Source: Dehalococcoidia bacterium (GTDB taxonomy: Bacteria > Chloroflexota > Dehalococcoidia > UBA2979). From it: a stretch of 6,604 nucleotides of DNA. Made by a program: the position numbers and the translations under genes. Positions 1-6,570 of the stretch are shown piece after piece. The notes below the pieces were generated by a model. It searched no databases and had not been told where the DNA came from. It worked only from the letters and a program-made list of their open reading frames with translations. The stretch is from contig JALOAM010000172.1 of the NCBI GenBank assembly GCA_023228765.1, positions 1 through 6,604 of the forward strand, read 5' to 3'. Position 1 is the first letter of the stretch, and the number at the start of each line of letters is the position of its first letter.

Positions 1-1182
1 CGCGAAGACGGCGAGCTTCACCTTCACCCGGCCGGCCTTGTCCGGGTCGTTGTTGTTGGTGACCACGCCGATCGTGAGGTCCATGCCTCCTCGGAGCTGG
101 CCGCTCGCGTCGACCGCGCCCGCGAGCAGGTCGGACAACCGCGTCGGTTCCGGCCCGGACGTGACGAAGCGCGTCACGAACGGCTGTCCGATGCCGAGCA
201 CGTGCTCCACCGAGTTGAGGATGTAGGTCCCGCTGAGGCGTGACCCCAGCCCCGCGATGCTGAGCTTGCTCCCCGCGCCGAGCGAGGCGTCCCCGTCCAC
301 CTCTCCGCGCACGACGAGCCCCGAGGTGGAGATGCGTTGCCGGTACGCCTTGGCGACGCGGTTCGCGTCCGCCTGGTCCTGGAACGAGTCGGCGGTGACG
401 GTGGCTTCCAGCGTGCCGAACTTCGACTTCGCATCTGCCAGCGCGTCCGTGTAGAAGGTCGCCGTGGTCGGCTCCAGCGGGTTCGCGGTGCCGGTGCCCA
501 CCACCGCCTTCTGCGTCGCGTCGTCCCAGCCTCGGACGGAGACCTTGTCCACCTGGCCGGCGGCGGACATGCGCGCCTTGAAGCGGAAGAGGTTCTCGCC
601 CCAGGTCGCGGTCTTCGGGCTCGAGGAGTTCGACTGCTTGAAGTGCAGCTTGCCGTCGCTCACCCAGAAGTCAAAGCCCAGGCGCCGCGCGCGCTTCCGC
701 AGGAACTGGTGGTCCGTCTCGTTCACCTGGAAGAGGAACGTGTGAGGGCTCCCGGTCGCGTCGACATCGGCGCTCAGGCCCGCCTCACCCGCGATCTTCC
801 TCGCCACGTCCGCGTCGCTCTGGTTCTGGAACGTGCGGGACTTCGTGCCTCGCATCGTGCGGTGCATCTTGTCGAGGCCGAACACCTCCACCTCGAACCC
901 GCCGAGGCGGCTCGCCTCCGCGGAGACACCCGTGACCTCGCCCTTCATGACGGTGGTCTTGGCGTTCCCCCACCCGAACGCGATGTCGATGTCCGAGCCC
1001 ACCGCGATGAACTCGTCGTCCAGCAGCATGAACCCCGGGTCGTGGAAGCGCATCGAGAACGTCGAGGGCAGCGAGAGCGACTCCTCCACCCTCAGCAGGT
1101 TGAGCTGGGCCTCCAGCGCCTCCGACAGCGGGCTGCCGTTGACCTTGATCTCGTAATTGGCGATCGAGGTATCAGTTGGCAC
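1..1182 (-). CDS. CIS spike-hub protein, gp27/phage late control D plus gp5-like OB-fold, Afp8/VgrG-like (partial, first 394 aa)
   Basis: The frame opens with GTG at 1182 and runs without a stop to base 1, so the 3' end is outside the window. The N-terminus reads VPTDTSIANYEIKVNGSPLS. A gpD/gp27-like hub domain follows: SMRFHDPGFMLLDDEF (about 44-59), a strand pair around TTVMKGEVTGVSAEASRLGG, VFGLDKMHRTMRG, QNQSDADVARKIAGEAGL (about 116-133) and NETDHQFLRKRARRLGFDFW (about 152-171), the last being the familiar VgrG/late-control-D signature. From about residue 369 it reads LTIGVVTNNNDPDKAGRVKV, the start of the gp5/VgrG OB-fold. In the particle this family forms the trimeric hub and spike base beneath the tube and carries the PAAR-type tip. 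An ATG start further in would truncate the first strand, and GGGAGG sits 9 nt before this GTG. It overlaps the LysM gene by 11 bp, as expected for consecutive Afp7 and Afp8 homologues. Confidence 0.93.
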   Translation of the reverse strand, partial: MPTDTSIANYEIKVNGSPLSEALEAQLNLLRVEESLSLPSTFSMRFHDPGFMLLDDEFIAVGSDIDIAFGWGNAKTTVMKGEVTGVSAEASRLGGFEVEVFGLDKMHRTMRGTKSRTFQNQSDADVARKIAGEAGLSADVDATGSPHTFLFQVNETDHQFLRKRARRLGFDFWVSDGKLHFKQSNSSSPKTATWGENLFRFKARMSAAGQVDKVSVRGWDDATQKAVVGTGTANPLEPTTATFYTDALADAKSKFGTLEATVTADSFQDQADANRVAKAYRQRISTSGLVVRGEVDGDASLGAGSKLSIAGLGSRLSGTYILNSVEHVLGIGQPFVTRFVTSGPEPTRLSDLLAGAVDASGQLRGGMDLTIGVVTNNNDPDKAGRVKVKLAVFA

Positions 1183-1816
1183 GGGCGACCGCCTCCCGTT
1201 CCGGGATCACCAGGCGCATGCCGGCGGGCAGCCGGAGCGGGTCCATGATCCGGTTCCGGTCCGCGATCAGCCGCCAGATCGTGGAGTCCCCGTAGGCCTG
1301 GTACGCGATCCGGTCCAGCGTCTCGCCGGGCTTCACCTCGTGCAGCCGGTCCCGCTTCGGCGTGCCGGAGGTCGGGTTCTGCAGCGGCTGTCGCGTCTCG
1401 TCCTGGTACTGCTTCAGGCTCAGCTCGGCCTTCGCGCGCAGGGGTGTCCCGTCCGCCGCGAAGAAGAGGAACGTGAGGGTGACGTCCTCCACCACGTGCT
1501 TGAAGGAGTTGAGCTTGCCCCAGCCCAGCTTCACCCAGGGCGGCCGCTTCTTCTGGTCGTCCACCTTCATCAGGTTCAGCAGGTCGTTCGTGTAGTTCGT
1601 GACGGGTGATCCCGTGTGCGTCGTGTCCAGCATCAGCTCGAACGACAGCGTCGAGGACTGACCACGATCGAACGTCAGGCCGGGTGCGTTCTTCCCCGGT
1701 GACTCCTGCGGGTTCCACTTCGCGGACCGCTTCACCTTCAGGGTGGTCGGGTTGAACAGGAACGGGATCCGCGTCCCCGCCTCGGTCTCCAGGTAGGCCT
1801 TCACTGGCGCGGTCAT
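1172..1816 (-). CDS. CIS tube-domain / LysM baseplate adaptor, Afp7/Pvc7-like (214 aa)
   Basis: Two parts are visible. Residues about 5-145 resemble the CIS tube-like N-terminal domain: an opening strand, FLFNPTTLKVKRSAKW (20-34), STLSFELMLDTT (55-66), and HVVEDVTLTFLFFAADGTPLRAKAEL (108-131, quoted here in pieces: HVVEDVTLTFLFF and DGTPLRAKAEL). Residues about 158-205 form a LysM domain: LHEVKPGETLDRIAYQAYGD, then W181 and LIADRNRI, then P196-A-G-M-R-L-V-I-P. In Afp/PVC particles this protein joins the inner-tube end to the spike hub, so its LysM more likely serves assembly than peptidoglycan binding. Length is typical for the family. ATG 1816 is chosen over GTG 1825 because GGAGGG lies 8 nt upstream of it and the ATG overlaps the preceding stop as ATGA, a sign of translational coupling. 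It has normal Lys content, unlike the giant neighbour. No oddities or breaks. Confidence 0.93.
   Translation of the reverse strand: MTAPVKAYLETEAGTRIPFLFNPTTLKVKRSAKWNPQESPGKNAPGLTFDRGQSSTLSFELMLDTTHTGSPVTNYTNDLLNLMKVDDQKKRPPWVKLGWGKLNSFKHVVEDVTLTFLFFAADGTPLRAKAELSLKQYQDETRQPLQNPTSGTPKRDRLHEVKPGETLDRIAYQAYGDSTIWRLIADRNRIMDPLRLPAGMRLVIPEREAVARAN
1192..1197 (-). promoter_or_regulatory. Ribosome binding site of the spike-hub gene
   Basis: GGGAGG on the minus strand ends 9 nt before the GTG at 1182, inside the 3' end of the LysM gene. It supports the GTG start and coupled translation. Confidence 0.7.
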
Positions 1817-4800
1817 GCGAACCACCCTCCGTACCGACCACCTCGACGCTCGATCTCACTGAGCAAGCGGTCCTCGAGGAACTCGAGCAGCCGCTCCTCG
1901 AACTCATCCGACATCGCGAAGCGCAGCAATTCGTCCTTGTGCGCCTCCAGGTCGAACCCACTGCCGTCGCCTGCCACGGGCTCACTGTCGTCCGGCGCGC
2001 GGCGCACCGTGATCGACCCGTCCGCGCTCACCGAGCGCTGCAACCCGCTCGCCGCGAACGACGCCCCCACCGATCCCCCGCCACCGTCCGAGGTGCGCTC
2101 CAGCCGATCCGTCAACGCCGTCTCGACCGCCGACCGCGCGATGCCCCCCGCCACCGAGGTCGCCACTCCCGCCGCGATCGATCCGTTCCCGGACACCGGC
2201 AGCGACGTCACCTCGGACCGCCGTAGGGCCACCGGTGCCATCGGTGCCACCGCCCGTGCGCCGTTCGTGCTCGCCGGCACGGCCGGCACCCCGAACGCGC
2301 TCGAGGCGGGCGAAGACGGCACCACGAGCCCAACAGGCGGCGCGGGCATCCTCGAAGCGAACACCTCGCCGACCGAACCAGCGCTCGCACCGGCCACCCG
2401 CGGTGTGATCGGGCTCGCGGCCCCTGAGGCACCCCGAGCGCCCTCGACGCCGACAACGCGTCGCAGCGTCGTCGCCACTGGCACCGTGCGCATGGAGCGA
2501 TGCGCGACGCCCTGGCTTCGCGTCGTTGGGATGTGAGTCGCCTCACGGCGAATAGCTGACTGGTTCCCCGACACAGCGTTGAGGCCCCCGCCCACCTCGA
2601 TCGACCGCCCGAGTACGGGCGCTCGACCAGCCCACCCGGACGCCTCGAACTGCGCGACACCGCCATCGGCGACCCGAGTGATCGAGGTCATTCCGGCGCC
2701 AGCGGAGCCGTCCGGGGAGCCATCGATGCGACGGGATGCACTCGCACCGTCGTGGGAGACACGGACGCTCCCCGCAAGTCCAGGATCGAGGGCGACCGGG
2801 AGCCCTCCGACGGCGAAACTTCGGGCCATCTCGCTCGAGCCGGCGACACCGCCCGGGCGGGACGCAGCCCTCATCGGCGCTACGGTTGCACGGCCTGGGA
2901 CGCCACCAGCCGCACCCGTAGCGGCGTGTCGAGCCGCATCCGAGGATGCGACGCGCACTGGGGCTGCCGTCACCCGGCCCGCCGAGGCCATCTCGCGGCT
3001 CACGACGTGCATGGAGCGAACCGGCTGCCGACGAGCGATACCGGCCGGCAGGTTCTCGATGTGTCCGTTGGGCGTATTCGTACGCAGCGCCACACCCCGC
3101 GCAAGGCCTCGCGCGCCTCGGGCAGCCACCGACAACGACGACCGACGCACCGCCTGAGGACCGGTGACTGCCTGCGCGGGCCCTCGGAGCGTGGCGGACG
3201 ACATCGAGCTGCCCGAGGTACGCGTGCCCACCATCCCCGCGCGCACCGCGCGGGCGAACGCGGCCGACGAGGCGGCGCGGGCACCCGCAGCGGCGGAGCG
3301 CGCAACGGCAGATGTAACGGAAGCACCGCCGGTCGTCGCGGTCGCGGCGGTCTGTGTCGCACCCGTGCGCGCACCCGCCGGTGTGCTCTCGCCGGGCGAG
3401 TCAGTCGACCGCACGAGGCGTAGCGCACCCGAGGGTGCCACCGGCAGTCCGCTGGTCACCGCCTGCGGGCCGATATCCGACGCATTTGCCCCCGACGTCT
3501 CAGCCGCAACGCCCGGCGCCGTTGCTCGCCGCACCGTCGAGGGCAGAGCACGCGCAGCACCGAGCTGGCCCGGGCGAGCCAGGCTCGGCGGGCCCGCTTC
3601 GACCTCAACCGACCGGGATGCCATCCCGGCGGCAGAGGCGGACGCCTCGTCGGTGACGTTGCGCACAAGACTCAGCGGTTGCGGTCCACCCGCGGCGTGA
3701 CCCGCCGAACCCTGTGATGTGGTCGGTATCGACGGCACCGAGGTAGCACGGGGCGCAACTCCCTCGGGAGCCCCTGCTGCCCCAGGCACCGAGCGACCGA
3801 CCGACTCTCGCGAGGATCCGGCAGAGCGCGCGATCAGCGCGGGAGCTGGCGCGGATCCCTCGGTGGGCCCCGCATCCCGCAGCGGCGAACGGCCGGTCGG
3901 CGGCGACTTCACCACGGACCGCTGGTTCAAGAACGAGACGATCGAGGAGACCGCTGCCGGCGAGTGCGGCCCGACCGGACTCGACGCGCTGCTCGGCAGC
4001 GGGGATGGGGCGCGAGGCACCGAGCTGACGCCCTCGATCATGCGCGACACCCGAGGGAACCTCGGAGTGCCCTCGGAGGCACGAGGAGCGCCCGCCGGCA
4101 TCTCGGGCGCTGTCGCCCGGTTCGCGGGATCCTCCGACACCTCGTTCCGCGCGATCGACGAGGCCGAACCAGGGTCGACGGAGCGGGCCGCGGTGCTCGT
4201 CGTCGGAGCGGGTGCTGCCGGAGGACTGGCCACCGACGGAGTGGCCACCTCGCCGTCCCGCTGGGCCGAGGTCAGGCCCGGGGCCTTCGAGGTCAGCGCA
4301 GCGCCCGCGCTCGTGGGCGACGAGGAGACCTCGGGCGTGCGGCCAGCCTCCATGCGGAGGAAGCCCGGCGGCGAGGGCCACATCTCGACCGAGGATGACG
4401 GCAGCCGCAGCGCGTGTCCGGGCACCGCGCTCGGCGATCCCCCACCATCCGCCGATGGCGACACGGCGGCGCCCGCGACCCGCTCCACGACCGAGCGAGC
4501 GAGGGACTGCGCGCCCGTAGCCGCCGAGGCGGGACCGTCAGGTGAGGGCGGGTGGCTAGCCGCGAGAGCAGACGCCGCCATGGAGGCCGGCGAGGCAGAG
4601 TCCGTGGTCGTTCGGGCTGCCTCGGCCGACGAGGTTGGTGCGACATCGCGAGCCGCCGAGGCCTCCGGTGGACGCGGCGCATCCGGGCGCGCGACACGGT
4701 CGAGGACGGACGGAGTATCCGCGCTGCGTGAGACCGTCGCGCTGCTGCTCGCGGACCCGGAGTCGACGGAGTCCGCCTCCTGCCCCGAGGCGCCCTCCGA

Positions 4801-6570
4801 CTTGCGGCCGGCCGGAGCGGGCGAGGTGGGAGCAGGCGACGACGACGGCGACACGGGCCCCGCCTCCGAGGGCGACCCGGAGCCCGGGAGCGCGCTTCGC
4901 GAGATCGGAGCCGGGGGCATCGGCAGTGCCGGCATCGAGGTCGTCGAGGACGGTGCGCCCGCCTCGCGGCCCACGGGTGCCACCGAGCTGCTCGAGGGCT
5001 GGGCGGACGGCGCCGGGGACGTCGGAGCCGAACTCGGCGCAGGTGACGAGGGGGCGCGTTCCGTCGGTGCGGCGTCACGGCGGATGCTCAGGCCAGGCGG
5101 CGGCGCGATCACGTCGGGCAGCGACGCTGCCGAGAAGACGCGCGCGACTACCTCGGCGCCGGGGATGTTCGTGCGGACGAGGTCAGGCAGACGGCCGATG
5201 AGCCGCGGCATCGGCGGCGCGACAAAGCGGCTGGCAGCACTCCAGGCGCCCGGGCGCGCGCCGAGGCGGCTGCGCATCCCGGTGAGGGCGTCCGCGCCGC
5301 CGGCCTCGGGGATCGGTGGCGTGACGGTACGCGAGACCTTGGGCGGCGCCGTAGTCGTGGTCTCGGTGGGGACTGGGACGCTCACCGCCGGCGCCTCAGC
5401 GGCGCGAGCCGCCTCGGTAGAGCGTGCGACCTCCGAGGCCGCGCTCGCGGCGGGAGCCGGCGTCGATGCACTCGATCCGTCCGAGGCGCGCGCAGCGCTG
5501 GTGGGCGCAGGCGCCGGTGTCGCCGTGCCCGGGGCCCGGCGGGCCGTGGGCGTCGACTCCTCCACGGATGCGCGACGCCGTGCGGGGGCGGCGGCCGGCG
5601 CGCCACTCGTCGAGGGCGTCACCGTCTCCGACTGGCTGCGGACCGTGCGCCCTCGGACGGTGGTCGAGCGAGCGACGGGTGCGGCCTGAGGGGACGGGCT
5701 CGGCGCAGGTGATGCCGAGGTCGGGGGAGTCGGAGTGGGGTTCGGGGACAGCAGCGCCCGTGCGATCGGAGCCGCGGGTGGCGTCGGCACGCTCGATGGC
5801 GTCGACATGGTGCGCCGCGCGGGCGCGGGGGACGTCGAGCCGATCGAGGGTGCGGAGAGCGGCGGGGCGACATCGCGCATCGCGGGCGTGCCCGAGGCCC
5901 GCTGTGCGCTCGTCGTCGAGGCGGCCTGCCGCTCGGGCGTTGCCGTCGCGAGCGAGGGTGATGCACTCGGGCTCACCGATGTCGTGCGCGCCGCTGTCGA
6001 CGGGGCGGACGAGCGGGTGGTCGTCGTCCTCCCCACGGGCTGGGATGCCGCGGGCTGGGACGCTGCGGGCCGAGAGCTGCGCGAGACGTGGATGCCGCCC
6101 ACGACGCCGACGGGCAGCGAGGCCACGGAGCCGGACGGTGTGCTCGCCACCGGCGTCCGCGCGATGGCGGCGGTCAGGTGCGAAGCGAGCGGCGCGCGGG
6201 CTGTCTCGCCACCATGCGCGCCGTCGTGGGCCTCAGTGGTCGCGCCCGCGGACGGCCGGCCACGGGCCGCGACGGCGCGCATGGTGGCGAGGCTCTGCAC
6301 GGCGACGGGGAAGTGGCGGCGGCGCCAGCGCATGAAGGGGCGTACCGGATCGCCGAGGACCGCGCCCGAGGCGTCACCGTACGTCGGCGGAAGCAGCGCA
6401 CGCTGGAGGCCGCCCGCGCGCGGGAGGATCCTCGCGGCGAAGCGGAAGGCCGAGGCGGACGCGGTCAGCCGCGGGCCCACCCCCGACCCCGGCGCACCCA
6501 GCATGTGAAGGGCGCGCGGGAGCGGCGGGTAGTCGGACGCGGAGCGCTCAACCGTCGACCCGGAAACCAT
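1813..6570 (-). CDS. Giant Ala/Ser/Pro/Thr/Arg-rich, mostly disordered CIS-locus protein of unknown function (1585 aa)
   Basis: I do not recognise this as a named family. ATG at 6570 is chosen because it has GGAAG 9 nt upstream and overlaps the tube gene by only 23 bp; an in-frame TTG at 6600 would add ten residues (1595 aa) with a longer overlap. Seen in the protein: an N-terminal part (about 1-105) with aromatic and Arg-rich stretches such as FMRWRRRHF near residue 78; a long Ser/Pro/Ala/Thr tract (about 110-410); a less repetitive, hydrophobic island (about 420-500, including RLIGRLPDLVRTNIPGAEV); another S/P/A-rich region to about 900; a Gly/Ala/Val-rich part to about 1535 with recurring x-R-S-hydrophobic motifs; and an acidic helical tail (1539-1585). 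By eye there is no Cys, about five Lys, five Trp and three Tyr. No signal peptide, membrane segment or enzyme motif is evident. It overlaps the LysM gene by ATGA, so it is co-translated with baseplate parts. Role inferred only: structural scaffold, lumen-associated or cargo-organising protein. The Pro/Ser content argues against a classical helical tape measure. Confidence 0.85.
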   Translation of the reverse strand: MVSGSTVERSASDYPPLPRALHMLGAPGSGVGPRLTASASAFRFAARILPRAGGLQRALLPPTYGDASGAVLGDPVRPFMRWRRRHFPVAVQSLATMRAVAARGRPSAGATTEAHDGAHGGETARAPLASHLTAAIARTPVASTPSGSVASLPVGVVGGIHVSRSSRPAASQPAASQPVGRTTTTRSSAPSTAARTTSVSPSASPSLATATPERQAASTTSAQRASGTPAMRDVAPPLSAPSIGSTSPAPARRTMSTPSSVPTPPAAPIARALLSPNPTPTPPTSASPAPSPSPQAAPVARSTTVRGRTVRSQSETVTPSTSGAPAAAPARRRASVEESTPTARRAPGTATPAPAPTSAARASDGSSASTPAPAASAASEVARSTEAARAAEAPAVSVPVPTETTTTAPPKVSRTVTPPIPEAGGADALTGMRSRLGARPGAWSAASRFVAPPMPRLIGRLPDLVRTNIPGAEVVARVFSAASLPDVIAPPPGLSIRRDAAPTERAPSSPAPSSAPTSPAPSAQPSSSSVAPVGREAGAPSSTTSMPALPMPPAPISRSALPGSGSPSEAGPVSPSSSPAPTSPAPAGRKSEGASGQEADSVDSGSASSSATVSRSADTPSVLDRVARPDAPRPPEASAARDVAPTSSAEAARTTTDSASPASMAASALAASHPPSPDGPASAATGAQSLARSVVERVAGAAVSPSADGGGSPSAVPGHALRLPSSSVEMWPSPPGFLRMEAGRTPEVSSSPTSAGAALTSKAPGLTSAQRDGEVATPSVASPPAAPAPTTSTAARSVDPGSASSIARNEVSEDPANRATAPEMPAGAPRASEGTPRFPRVSRMIEGVSSVPRAPSPLPSSASSPVGPHSPAAVSSIVSFLNQRSVVKSPPTGRSPLRDAGPTEGSAPAPALIARSAGSSRESVGRSVPGAAGAPEGVAPRATSVPSIPTTSQGSAGHAAGGPQPLSLVRNVTDEASASAAGMASRSVEVEAGPPSLARPGQLGAARALPSTVRRATAPGVAAETSGANASDIGPQAVTSGLPVAPSGALRLVRSTDSPGESTPAGARTGATQTAATATTGGASVTSAVARSAAAGARAASSAAFARAVRAGMVGTRTSGSSMSSATLRGPAQAVTGPQAVRRSSLSVAARGARGLARGVALRTNTPNGHIENLPAGIARRQPVRSMHVVSREMASAGRVTAAPVRVASSDAARHAATGAAGGVPGRATVAPMRAASRPGGVAGSSEMARSFAVGGLPVALDPGLAGSVRVSHDGASASRRIDGSPDGSAGAGMTSITRVADGGVAQFEASGWAGRAPVLGRSIEVGGGLNAVSGNQSAIRREATHIPTTRSQGVAHRSMRTVPVATTLRRVVGVEGARGASGAASPITPRVAGASAGSVGEVFASRMPAPPVGLVVPSSPASSAFGVPAVPASTNGARAVAPMAPVALRRSEVTSLPVSGNGSIAAGVATSVAGGIARSAVETALTDRLERTSDGGGGSVGASFAASGLQRSVSADGSITVRRAPDDSEPVAGDGSGFDLEAHKDELLRFAMSDEFEERLLEFLEDRLLSEIERRGGRYGGWFA
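1816..1956 (-). other. Acidic helical C-terminal module of the giant protein (residues 1539-1585)
   Basis: The last 47 residues differ sharply from the rest of the protein. They start FDLEAHKDELLRFAMSDEF, continue with a run rich in Glu, Leu, Phe and Arg (EERLLEFLEDRLLSEIERR), and end GGRYGGWFA. Leu/Phe and acidic residues alternate with helical periodicity and there is no Pro, so one or two amphipathic helices are expected. A short folded end on a disordered chain, placed directly before the LysM adaptor gene, suggests a docking module for the tube or baseplate; that is inference. The small DUF5908-type proteins of the Pvc6 slot also end in a charged helix, so a distant relationship is possible but unproven. 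Confidence 0.6.
1825..1830 (-). promoter_or_regulatory. Ribosome binding site of the LysM adaptor gene
   Basis: GGAGGG on the minus strand, 8 nt before the ATG at 1816 and within the last codons of the giant gene. The alternative GTG at 1825 overlaps this site and has none of its own, so the site decides the start. Confidence 0.75.
2016..4506 (-). repeat. Dispersed x-R-S-hydrophobic motif series in the giant protein
   Basis: A short motif, small or hydrophobic residue, then one residue, Arg-Ser, a hydrophobic residue and often a Val or Glu nearby, recurs without forming a tandem array. Instances by eye, with approximate residue numbers: LARSVVE (690), GRSVPG (924), SRSVEVE (985), VARSAAA (1090), VRSMHV (1186), ARSFAV (1247), GRSIEV (1322), HRSMRTV (1360), RRSEVTSLPV (1450), ARSAVE (1480), LQRSVSA (1517). 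Spacing is irregular, from about 30 to several hundred residues, and densest in the last 500. In a protein rich in Arg and Ser some RS pairs are expected by chance; the flanking hydrophobic residues are what make these stand out. Confidence 0.45.
5080..5313 (-). other. Possible folded or membrane-active island within the giant protein (about residues 420-500)
   Basis: Between two Ser/Pro/Ala/Thr-rich tracts this stretch is richer in Ile, Leu, Val, Phe, Trp and Arg, with few Ser/Thr runs. Readable pieces are PPIPEAGGADALTGMRSRLG, GAWSAASRFVAPPMPRLIG, RLPDLVRTNIPGAEVVARVF and SAASLPDVIAPPPGLSIRR. The part from RLIG to ARVF could form amphipathic helices. No family is recognised. It is noted because it may be the piece that a profile search could recognise. 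Confidence 0.35.
6037..6066 (-). repeat. Two-copy 15-bp tandem repeat encoding AASQP-AASQP
   Basis: Two adjacent 15-bp units in the giant gene differ at two third-codon positions, both synonymous, and encode residues 169-178. It is followed by a Thr run, consistent with slippage-driven growth of the low-complexity tract. No function is implied. Confidence 0.75.

Noticed and set aside
337..1248. A 303-codon plus-strand frame opposite the spike-hub gene
   Set aside because: The minus-strand frame contains clear gpD/VgrG signatures and the OB-fold start. The plus-strand translation is Arg/Val/His/Leu-rich with no motif.
1092..1985. A 297-codon minus-strand frame covering the LysM gene in another phase
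   Set aside because: It spans the adaptor gene, whose tube and LysM domains are convincing, and has the composition of an out-of-frame translation.
1937..3157. Several plus-strand open frames (for example 1937-2536 and 2579-3157)
   Set aside because: They are in the same antisense phase as the 656-codon frame and are shadows of the giant gene, with no recognisable protein content.
3719..5689. A 656-codon plus-strand open frame, rich in Gly, Ala and Arg
   Set aside because: It lies wholly inside the giant gene. Its codon third positions coincide with those of the minus-strand codons, so it inherits high GC3 and lacks stops. It shows no domain, while the minus strand fits the operon order with overlaps and ribosome sites.
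5424..6508. Overlapping plus-strand frames of about 250-300 codons near the start of the giant gene
   Set aside because: Arg/Pro/Ala-rich translations typical of non-coding frames in high-GC DNA. One (5735-6508) is again in the antisense shadow phase.
1813..6570. The giant protein as a canonical tape-measure protein
   Set aside because: Tape measures of this class are helical and usually encoded later in the cluster. This chain is Pro/Ser/Gly-rich, and its position before the LysM gene does not match.
1813..6570. The giant ORF as a spurious frame in GC-rich DNA
   Set aside because: It is coupled at both ends to genuine CIS genes with overlaps and ribosome sites, leaves no gap, and ends in a structured-looking module. 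Without it there would be an unexplained hole of about 4.7 kb in the operon.
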